5,478 nucleotides of DNA from Deltaproteobacteria bacterium (lineage in GTDB: Bacteria > Desulfobacterota_B > Binatia > UBA9968), in contig JAUXIP010000170.1 in assembly GCA_030620935.1 (NCBI GenBank), forward strand, positions 1-5,478, read 5' to 3'. The translations under genes were made by a program, and so were the position numbers. Numbering within the stretch: position 1 is the first letter of the stretch; the number at the start of each line of letters is the position of its first letter. The notes beneath the pieces were generated by a model. The model saw only the letters and a list, made by a program, of their open reading frames with translations. It did not search any database and was not told where the DNA came from. Shown here piece after piece: positions 1-5,478 of this stretch.

Positions 1-402
1 AGGAAAGCTATTCGAAGAGGAATCGAAGCTTTGCACCAAGGCCAGAAAGCGCTCAGAGAGATTTCGCCGACAGGTTGATTGCCGCCAGCTTTCCGGGGTC
101 ACGACCGGAAAGATCAGGAAGAAAAACATTTGAAAAAGCAACAAGAGCAGGAAACTGCTTGCGATGTAATTGAATTCGCGGGCTGACTCTACAATCCAGT
201 TGATATAAAGGATGACCGGGTAATATAGAAAGGAGTAAATCCATACCCAACCGGGCCGATAGGGAATCCGGTCATCGATGGAAAGCTTTAAGTGTCTAGG
301 GTACGTCAGATAATTGCGCTGACTCCAGAAGTAGAATTGATAGACACCGATGATGAGAAAGGTGCTTAGCGTTAGATGAATTAAATAATCTGCAGTTTTC
401 AT
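1..402 (-). CDS. PAP2-superfamily membrane enzyme, IPC-synthase-like (3' part cut by window edge)
   Basis: N-terminal 134 codons of an integral membrane phosphatase or phosphotransferase of the PAP2 superfamily, closest in style to bacterial Aur1/inositol-phosphorylceramide-synthase-like proteins. The frame is open from the ATG at 402 to position 1 with no stop. Hydrophobic segments lie near residues 6-25, 52-71 and 80-101. The segment D-D-R-I-P-Y-R-P-G-W-V-W-I-Y at 43-56 with Y-Y-P at 60-62 is typical of this subgroup. So is the helix ending I-F-P-V-V-T-P at 97-103. The last visible residues, N-S-F-P at 131-134, are where the family's catalytic N-x-F-P-S-x-H motif begins. The Ser-x-His and the later His-containing motif are outside the window, so activity cannot be judged. 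The basic first motif (usually R-P) is not clearly conserved; R107 is a candidate. A strong Shine-Dalgarno supports the start. Substrate unknown: a lipid phosphate or phospholipid head group by family precedent. Confidence 0.8.
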   Translation of the reverse strand, partial: MKTADYLIHLTLSTFLIIGVYQFYFWSQRNYLTYPRHLKLSIDDRIPYRPGWVWIYSFLYYPVILYINWIVESAREFNYIASSFLLLLLFQMFFFLIFPVVTPESWRQSTCRRNLSERFLALVQSFDSSSNSFP

Positions 403-407
403 GCGAC

Positions 408-414
408 TCTCCTT
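408..414 (-). promoter_or_regulatory. Strong Shine-Dalgarno for the PAP2 gene overlapping the upstream stop
   Basis: AAGGAGA begins within the TAA stop of the flippase-like gene (TAAGGAGA) and ends 5 nt before the ATG at 402. It confirms that the partial PAP2 frame is a real gene and that it is coupled to the gene before it. Confidence 0.85.
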
Positions 415-1759
415 AACTTTTGGAATTTACTATCTCCGTGGGAAACAGCGGCGCTGAAGGCTCAGATGTTTTGTGAATGGTCGAAGGTCGAGACCCCCGT
501 GGGTTTCGAATGGTTTTTTTTGCGTCGTGCACGAGGGTGCGGGCCAGGCAAAGAAGGCCCGCCATTGCGGGTAAATAAAGCGTCGAGAACCGCCATAGCA
601 GGTTGTAGGTGGGCGCAAAGCCGAAGGGTACAATCTCTGCCATGATCGCGGCGGAGGTGACCTCGGCGAAGCCTGCACCTCCGGGTGTGGGGGCAAAGAA
701 AATTAGGAAGATCAGGGCCATTTGAGCTTCGGCGATTTGACGCACGGAAGAAATCCCGATTCCTAGAAATCGAAGGCAGAGGTAGGCCAAAGAAACACGC
801 GCGAACAGAATGGTGAGGCTGAGCAAGACAACCCATACGAAATTTGCCTTGCCGAAGCGAATGAATCGCCATACATCGTTCCGGAATGTATCCATGACAT
901 CAACCAGCCTGCCCAATGGGCGGCCCACGCGGATCACGGCATGAGCTGTGAGGGCTTCAGCAGGCGGCCACCAATCGTTTAAGGTGCGATGGTTATTCCG
1001 TATTCTTGAGGAAATGCGAGAAACGATCGCAAGTGGAATCCGGAAGATATCGGGCCGGATGACTGCAAAGGTCATCAGAGAGCTAATGGAAAGAAGGGTC
1101 CAGACAGCTACCGAAAAGAGAGGCCCGATACTATCGATCTCAGAAATGAGGAGGGAGTACAGTCCCAGACAGAATAGAACGACCATCGTCCCGGCAAAGG
1201 ACAAAAGGCTGATCGTTAGAGCAGTCCCCACTTTTACTCCATCACGGTTCAGGATGTAGATCTGAGCCGGCCCACCGCCGGTCTGCGAGGGCGTGAGCAT
1301 AGAGATCGCAACGTTGGACAACTCTGCTTTGATGCAGGTCCACAGTGCAACGCCAGGGTTGAGGACGCGACACACCACCCGGATACGCAACGCAGCGGCT
1401 AGCGTTTCAATCGGAAGGCAAAGGAGGGTGGGTAACAAATAGATCCAGCGGAGGTGGCCCCACCTGGGTGAATCGTCGCTAGGCTGGATTTGATGGAACT
1501 CGTACCAAAAGATTCCGGCTGTTAGAATCACAAAAACCGCACTGCCGACAATTAACTTGACGCGGCTAACATTGAGGGACGAAGTTTTAACAAATCTATC
1601 CGGATCCTCAGCCCGCAAAACCGAGTCGGTGCTAATTGGGTCACTCAATTCTTGATTGCTAGTACTGGGACCATGGGCTGCCGGTAATGGAGCTCGGATT
1701 GATTCCTTGTGTCTTACAGTCTCTTCGGTGGCGCCCCGTTTGTTGTCGACAGTTATCAT
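413..1759 (-). CDS. YbhN/UPF0104 family flippase-like membrane protein (LPG synthase TM domain)
   Basis: Multi-pass inner-membrane protein of the family related to the transmembrane half of lysylphosphatidylglycerol synthase (MprF) and to AglD. Members are thought to move or present lipids. It has 448 residues with roughly seven to eight hydrophobic segments, near 67-85, 105-123, 177-203, 212-235, 307-333, 343-358, 366-380 and 386-407. Two Gly/Pro-rich family signatures are visible: T-P-S-Q-T-G-G-G-P-A-Q at 156-166, and A-P-T-P-G-G-A-G-F-A-E-V at 356-367. No soluble aminoacyl-transferase domain follows, so it is not a full MprF. About 66 hydrophilic Ser/Thr/Pro-rich residues precede the first helix, and a basic, Pro/Ser-rich tail follows residue 410. 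Both are longer than I would expect and lack recognisable domains. The ATG is 9 nt after the permease stop; its ribosome site is weak (see separate entry), so a later start is conceivable. Substrate unknown; the lipid context comes from the family and the PAP2 gene downstream. Confidence 0.82.
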   Translation of the reverse strand: MITVDNKRGATEETVRHKESIRAPLPAAHGPSTSNQELSDPISTDSVLRAEDPDRFVKTSSLNVSRVKLIVGSAVFVILTAGIFWYEFHQIQPSDDSPRWGHLRWIYLLPTLLCLPIETLAAALRIRVVCRVLNPGVALWTCIKAELSNVAISMLTPSQTGGGPAQIYILNRDGVKVGTALTISLLSFAGTMVVLFCLGLYSLLISEIDSIGPLFSVAVWTLLSISSLMTFAVIRPDIFRIPLAIVSRISSRIRNNHRTLNDWWPPAEALTAHAVIRVGRPLGRLVDVMDTFRNDVWRFIRFGKANFVWVVLLSLTILFARVSLAYLCLRFLGIGISSVRQIAEAQMALIFLIFFAPTPGGAGFAEVTSAAIMAEIVPFGFAPTYNLLWRFSTLYLPAMAGLLCLARTLVHDAKKTIRNPRGSRPSTIHKTSEPSAPLFPTEIVNSKS

Positions 1760-1768
1760 ATCGACTAC

Positions 1769-3628
1769 CTATCGCCCTCCAGGATTAATCGTGGCCCAGG
1801 TGGTAAGGGCGGGGACGTAGGTAATGAGCAATACCACGAGTAAAAGCACCAGAAAGAATGGGATTGCATGGCGATAGACCTGAACGAGTGGCTTGTCGAA
1901 CCGATAGGATGCAAGGAAGAGATTCATGCCGACCGGCGGCGTCAGATATCCCAACTCCAGGTTGGTAAGGAAGATCATCCCAAGATGGAGTGGATGAATT
2001 CCGAATTGCTGACTGATCGGCAGGATCAATGGCACCACGATGACGATCGCCGAGAAGATATCCATCAGACAGCCGACTACAAGGAGAAAAACATTCAGGG
2101 CCAGCAGGAACACTATTTTTGACTCGACATGAGCTTGAACCCACTCGGCCGCCTTCATTGGGATTTGGGCGTCGACCAGATAATTGGTGAGGCCCATAGC
2201 GACTCCCAGAATGGCAAACACGCCGCCTACCAGAGTGGCGCAGTGGAGAAGGACTCGGGGCAGATCGCGTGTCGGGTGAAGTTCGCGGTGGATAATCGAT
2301 TCAGTAATGAGAGCGTACACGACAATGATCGCTGCCGCCTCGATCAGGGTGCAAAAACCGCCGAAGATGGCAACCAGGGCTACCACGGGTAACAGGACCT
2401 CCCACTTTGACTCCCAAAGGGCGGCCGCAGTCGCGCGTATGTCGAAAGACGGCCGCACAGCCTTTAAACGGAGCCCCTCCCGAATCCCCAGGACGCCGAC
2501 GGCGACGATCATGAGAATTCCCGGTACGATTCCCGCTTTAAATAGATCCGGAATCGGTGTATGGGCTACCACGCCGTAGAGAATAACCGCGAGACTGGGT
2601 GGGAATAGAAGGCCGAGAGAACCCGTGGCAGTTAGAAGTCCCACCGAGAATCTTTCGGGATAGCCGTTTTGAAGGAGTGCCGGCAAGAACAGTCCCCCCA
2701 TCGCTAGAATGGTTACCCCGGAGGCGCCGGTGAATGTCGTGAAGAAAGCACAAACGAGGGTCGCAGCGATCGCCAATCCTCCGGGCGTCCAACCGAAAAG
2801 GGCGCGGAAGAGACGCACTAACCGTTGGCTCGCGCCACCCTCAGCGAGGATGTAACCAGCGAGCGTAAATAGAGGAATGGTCGGGATAAAAGGGGAGACG
2901 ACGATTCTGTAGGTCTCGACTGGGATCGAGGCGATCGGGACGCCTTCGGAGAAAAAGAACAAAATCGCTGCTCCTCCGATCACGATAAAGATCGGGGCAC
3001 CGAAAAATGCGGCCAAGAGAAGAGCGACCATACCCGGCCACAGGATCTCTAAAGCATGGGGGGCCAGGAGATATCCGATCACGGCTGCCACTGGAACAGC
3101 GAGAAAGGCTAGGGTACGACTCCACCAGTTCCCCGCATGGAGCACAAACCTCACGGTAATAATCGCAAAAGCAGCAGGGAGGATCGACTCAACTACCCAA
3201 ATAGGCAACCACCCGCCTATCCTTACGGGCGATTCCGTCTCGGCGAGAACGAACTGGTAAGAGGCCCAGAAAAGCCCGGAAGCGACGGCGGTCGATACTG
3301 CAGCCACAAAAACAGAAACAACCTTCCGTAGTGGCGAGGGAAGGTTTACCAGGCCGGTTGACAGGTTCAGGTGTTGTCCTTCCCTCGACGCGACCATCGC
3401 CCCAAGAAAACCCACCCATAAAGTGATGTTCTGGATATAGTTGGAGGAGCCTGGAATTCCGGTCTTGAAGAATGTGCGCAGGAATAGCTCAAGGACAGGC
3501 AAGAAGCTCAGTCCAAGCAGGGCCGCCACGGCGAGATGGTTCTCGGCCGACCTCGCGAGGGTTGCAACCCTTGGGAAGCTACCCAGATCCACCACGTTAC
3601 TTATGATCCTGAGAGACACGGTACTCAT
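1769..3628 (-). CDS. dctQM: TRAP transporter fused permease, DctQ-DctM
   Basis: Inner-membrane permease that imports the solute handed over by the DctP protein, driven by an ion gradient (Na+ in characterised TRAP systems). It has 619 residues, close to known fused QM permeases. The DctQ domain spans about residues 28-165, with four helices near 32-52, 64-80, 103-125 and 141-163, and a conserved L-W-V-G-F-L-G-A plus R-E-G-Q-H-L at 70-87. An extra hydrophobic segment near 171-189 bridges to DctM (about 194-610). DctM hallmarks are F-T-G-A-S-G-V-T at 299-306, G-S-L-G-L-L-F-P-P-S at 336-345, I-E-A-A-A-I at 429-434, M-D-I-F-S-A-I-V at 522-529 with P533 and P537, and L-T-P-P-V-G-M-N-L-F at 562-571. 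The ATG at 3628 lies inside dctP and has AAAGG 7 nt upstream. Tandem GTG codons at 3595 and 3592, directly after the dctP stop, are possible alternatives that would shorten the cytoplasmic N-terminus by 11-12 residues. No frameshift or missing domain. Confidence 0.95.
   Translation of the reverse strand: MSTVSLRIISNVVDLGSFPRVATLARSAENHLAVAALLGLSFLPVLELFLRTFFKTGIPGSSNYIQNITLWVGFLGAMVASREGQHLNLSTGLVNLPSPLRKVVSVFVAAVSTAVASGLFWASYQFVLAETESPVRIGGWLPIWVVESILPAAFAIITVRFVLHAGNWWSRTLAFLAVPVAAVIGYLLAPHALEILWPGMVALLLAAFFGAPIFIVIGGAAILFFFSEGVPIASIPVETYRIVVSPFIPTIPLFTLAGYILAEGGASQRLVRLFRALFGWTPGGLAIAATLVCAFFTTFTGASGVTILAMGGLFLPALLQNGYPERFSVGLLTATGSLGLLFPPSLAVILYGVVAHTPIPDLFKAGIVPGILMIVAVGVLGIREGLRLKAVRPSFDIRATAAALWESKWEVLLPVVALVAIFGGFCTLIEAAAIIVVYALITESIIHRELHPTRDLPRVLLHCATLVGGVFAILGVAMGLTNYLVDAQIPMKAAEWVQAHVESKIVFLLALNVFLLVVGCLMDIFSAIVIVVPLILPISQQFGIHPLHLGMIFLTNLELGYLTPPVGMNLFLASYRFDKPLVQVYRHAIPFFLVLLLVVLLITYVPALTTWATINPGGR
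1775..1780 (-). promoter_or_regulatory. Possible distant Shine-Dalgarno for the flippase-like gene
   Basis: GGAGGG sits in the last codons of dctQM but is 15 nt from the ATG at 1759, which is long. A closer but poor AGGT (1770-1767) overlaps the permease stop. Initiation may depend on coupling with dctQM, or the annotated start may be slightly wrong. Confidence 0.35.
3597..3628 (-). other. 32-nt dctP/dctQM coding overlap
   Basis: With the ATG start, the first ten codons of dctQM and part of the eleventh are read in a different frame from the last codons of dctP. The overlap is conditional on that start. If translation begins at the GTG at 3595, the genes are instead separated by one base. 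Either arrangement implies translational coupling of binding protein and permease. Confidence 0.65.
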
Positions 3629-4607
3629 CTCGGAGCCTTTTCACTTCATCCACCATGTGAGCGGGGACTACTTTTCCAACAAGTTTCGGGTAGCCGGCAC
3701 GGGCACTATTCTCCCATTGCTTCACCACATCCGGCGGGACGTGATGAACAATCAGGCCGTGCTTTTTCATCACATCAATTGAGTCGCCCCCAAGCTTTCG
3801 TATCTCATTTCGAAAGCGCGTACCGGCATTCCGAGCGGACTTGAGGAGAAGAGGCTTCAGGTCGCTTGGAATCTTCCGCCACTTGCTCGTCGAAATCACG
3901 GTTCCTCCGATGAGAAGCCCCCATTTTAGGTCGGTCATGTGCTTTGCCAGGCCGAACCACTGAAACGATAGAGCGGCAATGGGGGGTGCAACGAAGACAT
4001 TGATCAAACCGGATTGTAAACCCATGTGGATCTCGTTGGAGGCCAGGGAAACCGGGTTGTACCCGGCGTCCCTCCACGCCTCGACGTAAGCGGAATCACT
4101 TGCCCAAGCGAACAGCTTTAGCGGTTTGAGATCACCTGGGCGCACAACGGGTTTCTGGGCAAAGAAGCGTACCCAACCGGCATCTCCCCAGTTCAACACC
4201 TTGAAGCCCTTCGCCTCCAGGAGCATCTCGAATTTCGGCTTCAGACGCTCCATCACGAAATCAAACTCCTCATAAGAGTAAAACAACATCGGCATCTGGA
4301 GCGCCTGGATCTCTGGAACAATTTCGGATAGGCCGACCCCGGTTAAGACGGCTGCCTGGATCTGTCCAATCCTTAACTTCCGGACCATGTCAGGCTCGTC
4401 GCCGGCAACGCCTCCAGGGTATATCCGGAATCGAATCTTTCCGCTGGAGGCCCTCGTCCATTCTTCCGCCATATCACGCAGTATGTTGTGCCAGGGTGAA
4501 CCCTCAGGAGCGAGTGTGGCGAGCTTTATGGATTGAGCTGATGCGAGGACAGGAAAAAATAAGCAGTGGAGCAACATAACCGTGCCTATGACAAATTTAT
4601 GTTTCAT
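3597..4607 (-). CDS. dctP: TRAP transporter solute-binding protein, DctP family (TatP-like)
   Basis: Periplasmic binding protein that captures a solute and delivers it to the TRAP permease encoded next. It has 336 residues, normal for DctP proteins. Residues 1-24 are a Sec signal peptide (M-K-H-K, a hydrophobic core, then A-S-A before Q25). The mature protein begins with the family-typical I-K-L-A-T-L-A-P-E-G-S-P-W, and continues with Y-P-G-G-V-A-G-D-E at 63-71, D-L-K-P-L-K-L-F at 159-166 and E-I-H-M-G-L-Q-S-G at 192-200. Two family hallmarks are altered. The Arg usually found in the D-L-K-G-L-K-I-R segment, which binds the ligand carboxylate in SiaP-like proteins, is Phe166. The usual V-D-G-Q-E-N-P stretch is I-N-V-F-V-A-P-P at 202-209. 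Such changes suit a TatP-type protein with an unusual ligand. The start is ATG with an excellent Shine-Dalgarno. The 3' end overlaps the permease gene by 32 nt. Family is certain; substrate is unknown. Confidence 0.95.
   Translation of the reverse strand: MKHKFVIGTVMLLHCLFFPVLASAQSIKLATLAPEGSPWHNILRDMAEEWTRASSGKIRFRIYPGGVAGDEPDMVRKLRIGQIQAAVLTGVGLSEIVPEIQALQMPMLFYSYEEFDFVMERLKPKFEMLLEAKGFKVLNWGDAGWVRFFAQKPVVRPGDLKPLKLFAWASDSAYVEAWRDAGYNPVSLASNEIHMGLQSGLINVFVAPPIAALSFQWFGLAKHMTDLKWGLLIGGTVISTSKWRKIPSDLKPLLLKSARNAGTRFRNEIRKLGGDSIDVMKKHGLIVHHVPPDVVKQWENSARAGYPKLVGKVVPAHMVDEVKRLRDEYRVSQDHK
3636..3640 (-). promoter_or_regulatory. Shine-Dalgarno favouring the dctQM ATG start
   Basis: AAAGG lies 7 nt before the ATG at 3628, inside dctP. 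The competing GTG at 3595 has only an AGGA 11 nt away (3610-3607), so the upstream ATG is slightly preferred. The match is moderate, not strong. Confidence 0.5.
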
Positions 4608-4614
4608 CTTTTCT

Positions 4615-4620
4615 TCTCCT
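4615..4620 (-). promoter_or_regulatory. Shine-Dalgarno for dctP overlapping the tatT stop
   Basis: AGGAGA lies 7 nt before the dctP ATG and shares its AG with the TAG stop of the TatT gene (TAGGAGA). It fixes the dctP start and implies that ribosomes finishing TatT help initiation of dctP. Confidence 0.85.
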
Positions 4621-5478
4621 ATCTGTCCGCCTCTAAGAAGAGATCGGGAATGCGCGTTTTAAGCCATCGGGCGCGACGTCGGGCGATTGTGTTGGCAAGC
4701 CGCAGATCGGCTATTTTGTCAGGGTCGACGCTAAGGGCCGCCTCGATGAGTGCTCGGAACTCTGCAAGATTCTGTTCCCGAAGGGTCACCGACTCGGCTA
4801 GGGCAAGATGAACCGAGGCGCGCTGACCGGCAGAGATTTCGAGTGCCCGGTGGTAATGCTCCCGGGCCCGATCGGCACTTCCTCCCGGACGGCTCCCCTC
4901 GTAAGAGATGAAATATTCATGGGCGGCGCCTAAATTGTATTTCTCGTCGAGTTCAAGGACTCGCCGTACCAATTTGCCCGCTATCGGCAGCTCCGCAATG
5001 AGGTCAAGGTTCTGTTTGGCTGCCGTGAGTGCGCCGGCCCACGAAACGCCGGCCCAGTAAAGAAACGGAACCTCCTCCTCCGTTGTCATGGCTAGGGCGG
5101 TCGCCATGGAGCTATGGAGCTTGGAGATGAAGTTGGGATGATTAAGCTCTATGCCTCGAAGGGCATAGTCCCGGGCACGGAGGTAAAGCTTGTGAGCGCG
5201 GCTGCGGAGCTCACGAGCTTTAAGTAGATCAGTTGAGTCAAACCGGCTTGCATCTTCCTGGAGGAGGTAAGCATACACGGTAAAGCCTCTCGCCGCTGCA
5301 AGGAGGAGCCCACGGTGCTCGGGCGACACGGCCAGGAGACCCTCAAACGTTTTCAGACCGAATGGCATTGCTTCGCGGATCAGATCGGGATCGTTGTCCG
5401 AAGTGTAAACACCGCCGCCGCCGGAGAGCGCGTCGCCTATGATATTCACTGCGGTCCGTTGGAGTGAGCAGCCTGTCG
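4619..5478 (-). CDS. TRAP transporter TatT-type TPR lipoprotein (5' end cut by window edge)
   Basis: Probable TRAP-transporter-associated TPR lipoprotein of the TatT family, which works in the periplasm with a DctP-type binding protein. The frame is open to the right edge. Just upstream of a GTG at 5449 it reads T-G-C-S-L-Q-R-T-A, a lipobox end with the lipidated Cys at codon 5470-5468. The GTG is therefore internal, and the true start and most of the signal peptide lie beyond 5478. The mature protein would be 283 residues. Family-like features, in order, are an N-terminal segment with G-D-A-L and a Gly run, then D-N-D-P-D-L followed by R-E-A-M-P-F-G-L-K-T-F-E, then a helical repeat region with L-Y-L-R-A-R-D-Y, a TPR-like E-H-Y-H-R-A-L-E-I segment, and a C-terminal R-R-R-A-R-W-L ending in D-L-F. 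The +2 residue is Ser, not Asp, which by the E. coli Lol rule would favour the outer membrane (inference). The stop TAG lies 11 nt before the dctP start. Family assignment is from remembered motifs; the ligand is unknown. Confidence 0.88.
   Translation of the reverse strand, partial: TGCSLQRTAVNIIGDALSGGGGVYTSDNDPDLIREAMPFGLKTFEGLLAVSPEHRGLLLAAARGFTVYAYLLQEDASRFDSTDLLKARELRSRAHKLYLRARDYALRGIELNHPNFISKLHSSMATALAMTTEEEVPFLYWAGVSWAGALTAAKQNLDLIAELPIAGKLVRRVLELDEKYNLGAAHEYFISYEGSRPGGSADRAREHYHRALEISAGQRASVHLALAESVTLREQNLAEFRALIEAALSVDPDKIADLRLANTIARRRARWLKTRIPDLFLEADR
5468..5476 (-). other. Lipobox end of TatT signal peptide (T-G-C)
   Basis: Codons ACA GGC TGC read Thr-Gly-Cys in the TatT frame, followed by Ser. 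This fits the -2 to +1 part of a bacterial lipoprotein signal-peptidase II site. The -3 residue is only partly in the window (codon ends in CG, so Ser, Pro, Thr or Ala), so the hydrophobic core cannot be checked. The placement, immediately before the conserved N-terminal part of a TatT protein, supports the reading. Confidence 0.75.

Noticed and set aside
53..250. Minus-strand frame of 65 codons near the left edge
   Set aside because: It lies in another frame within the PAP2 gene, which has the ribosome site, the operon spacing and recognisable family motifs.
948..1259. Plus-strand open frame of 103 codons inside the flippase-like gene
   Set aside because: It is antisense to a well-supported membrane-protein gene, has no recognisable domain, and is rich in Arg/Ser/Thr as expected from a shadow frame.
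1760..1768. Possible terminator or promoter between the TRAP genes and the lipid genes
   Set aside because: Only 9 nt separate the genes, with no room for a hairpin plus U-tract or a -35/-10 pair; nothing suitable was seen in the flanking coding sequence.
3441..3844. Two plus-strand open frames across the dctP/dctQM junction (3441-3782 and 3536-3844)
   Set aside because: Both are antisense to two strongly supported genes; His/Pro/Arg-rich low-similarity translations and no ribosome-site or context support.
4566..4811. Plus-strand open frame of 81 codons across the tatT/dctP junction
   Set aside because: Antisense to conserved TatT C-terminal and DctP signal-peptide codons; composition (Arg/Ser/Ala) typical of a shadow.

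Overview
The window is one dense block of five genes, all on the minus strand, so transcription runs from position 5478 down to 1. Both ends cut through a gene. In transcription order the genes are: (1) a TatT-type TPR lipoprotein whose signal peptide is mostly beyond the right edge (5478-4619); (2) a DctP-family TRAP solute-binding protein with a signal peptide (4607-3597); (3) a fused DctQM TRAP permease (3628-1769); (4) a YbhN/UPF0104-type multi-pass membrane protein related to the transmembrane half of lysylphosphatidylglycerol synthase (1759-413); (5) the N-terminal 134 codons of a PAP2-superfamily membrane enzyme of the inositol-phosphorylceramide-synthase-like type (402-1), cut just before its first catalytic histidine motif.

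Intergenic gaps are 9 to 11 nt, and genes 2 and 3 overlap by 32 nt. Two Shine-Dalgarno sequences overlap the stop codon of the gene before them (TAGGAGA and TAAGGAGA). This is the architecture of a single translationally coupled operon. No internal promoter, terminator, RNA gene, mobile element, repeat array or CRISPR was seen. The promoter must lie to the right of the window and the operon end to its left.

Genes 1-3 form a TatT/TatP-type TRAP system: a lipid-anchored TPR partner, a periplasmic binding protein, and an ion-driven QM permease. The binding protein belongs to a divergent clade in which the carboxylate-clamping arginine of classical DctP/SiaP proteins appears to be Phe. An ordinary dicarboxylate or sialate ligand is therefore doubtful. 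Genes 4 and 5 are both lipid-handling membrane families, which suggests, as inference only, that the imported compound is hydrophobic or feeds envelope lipid or glycolipid synthesis.

The lipoprotein, periplasmic binding protein and TRAP permease indicate a diderm, Gram-negative bacterium. Base composition is moderately GC-rich over most of the window and falls to about 45% GC in the last gene. Protein style (TatT plus fused QM) resembles environmental deltaproteobacterial-grade or related phyla, but this is a low-confidence taxonomic guess; no marker gene is present.
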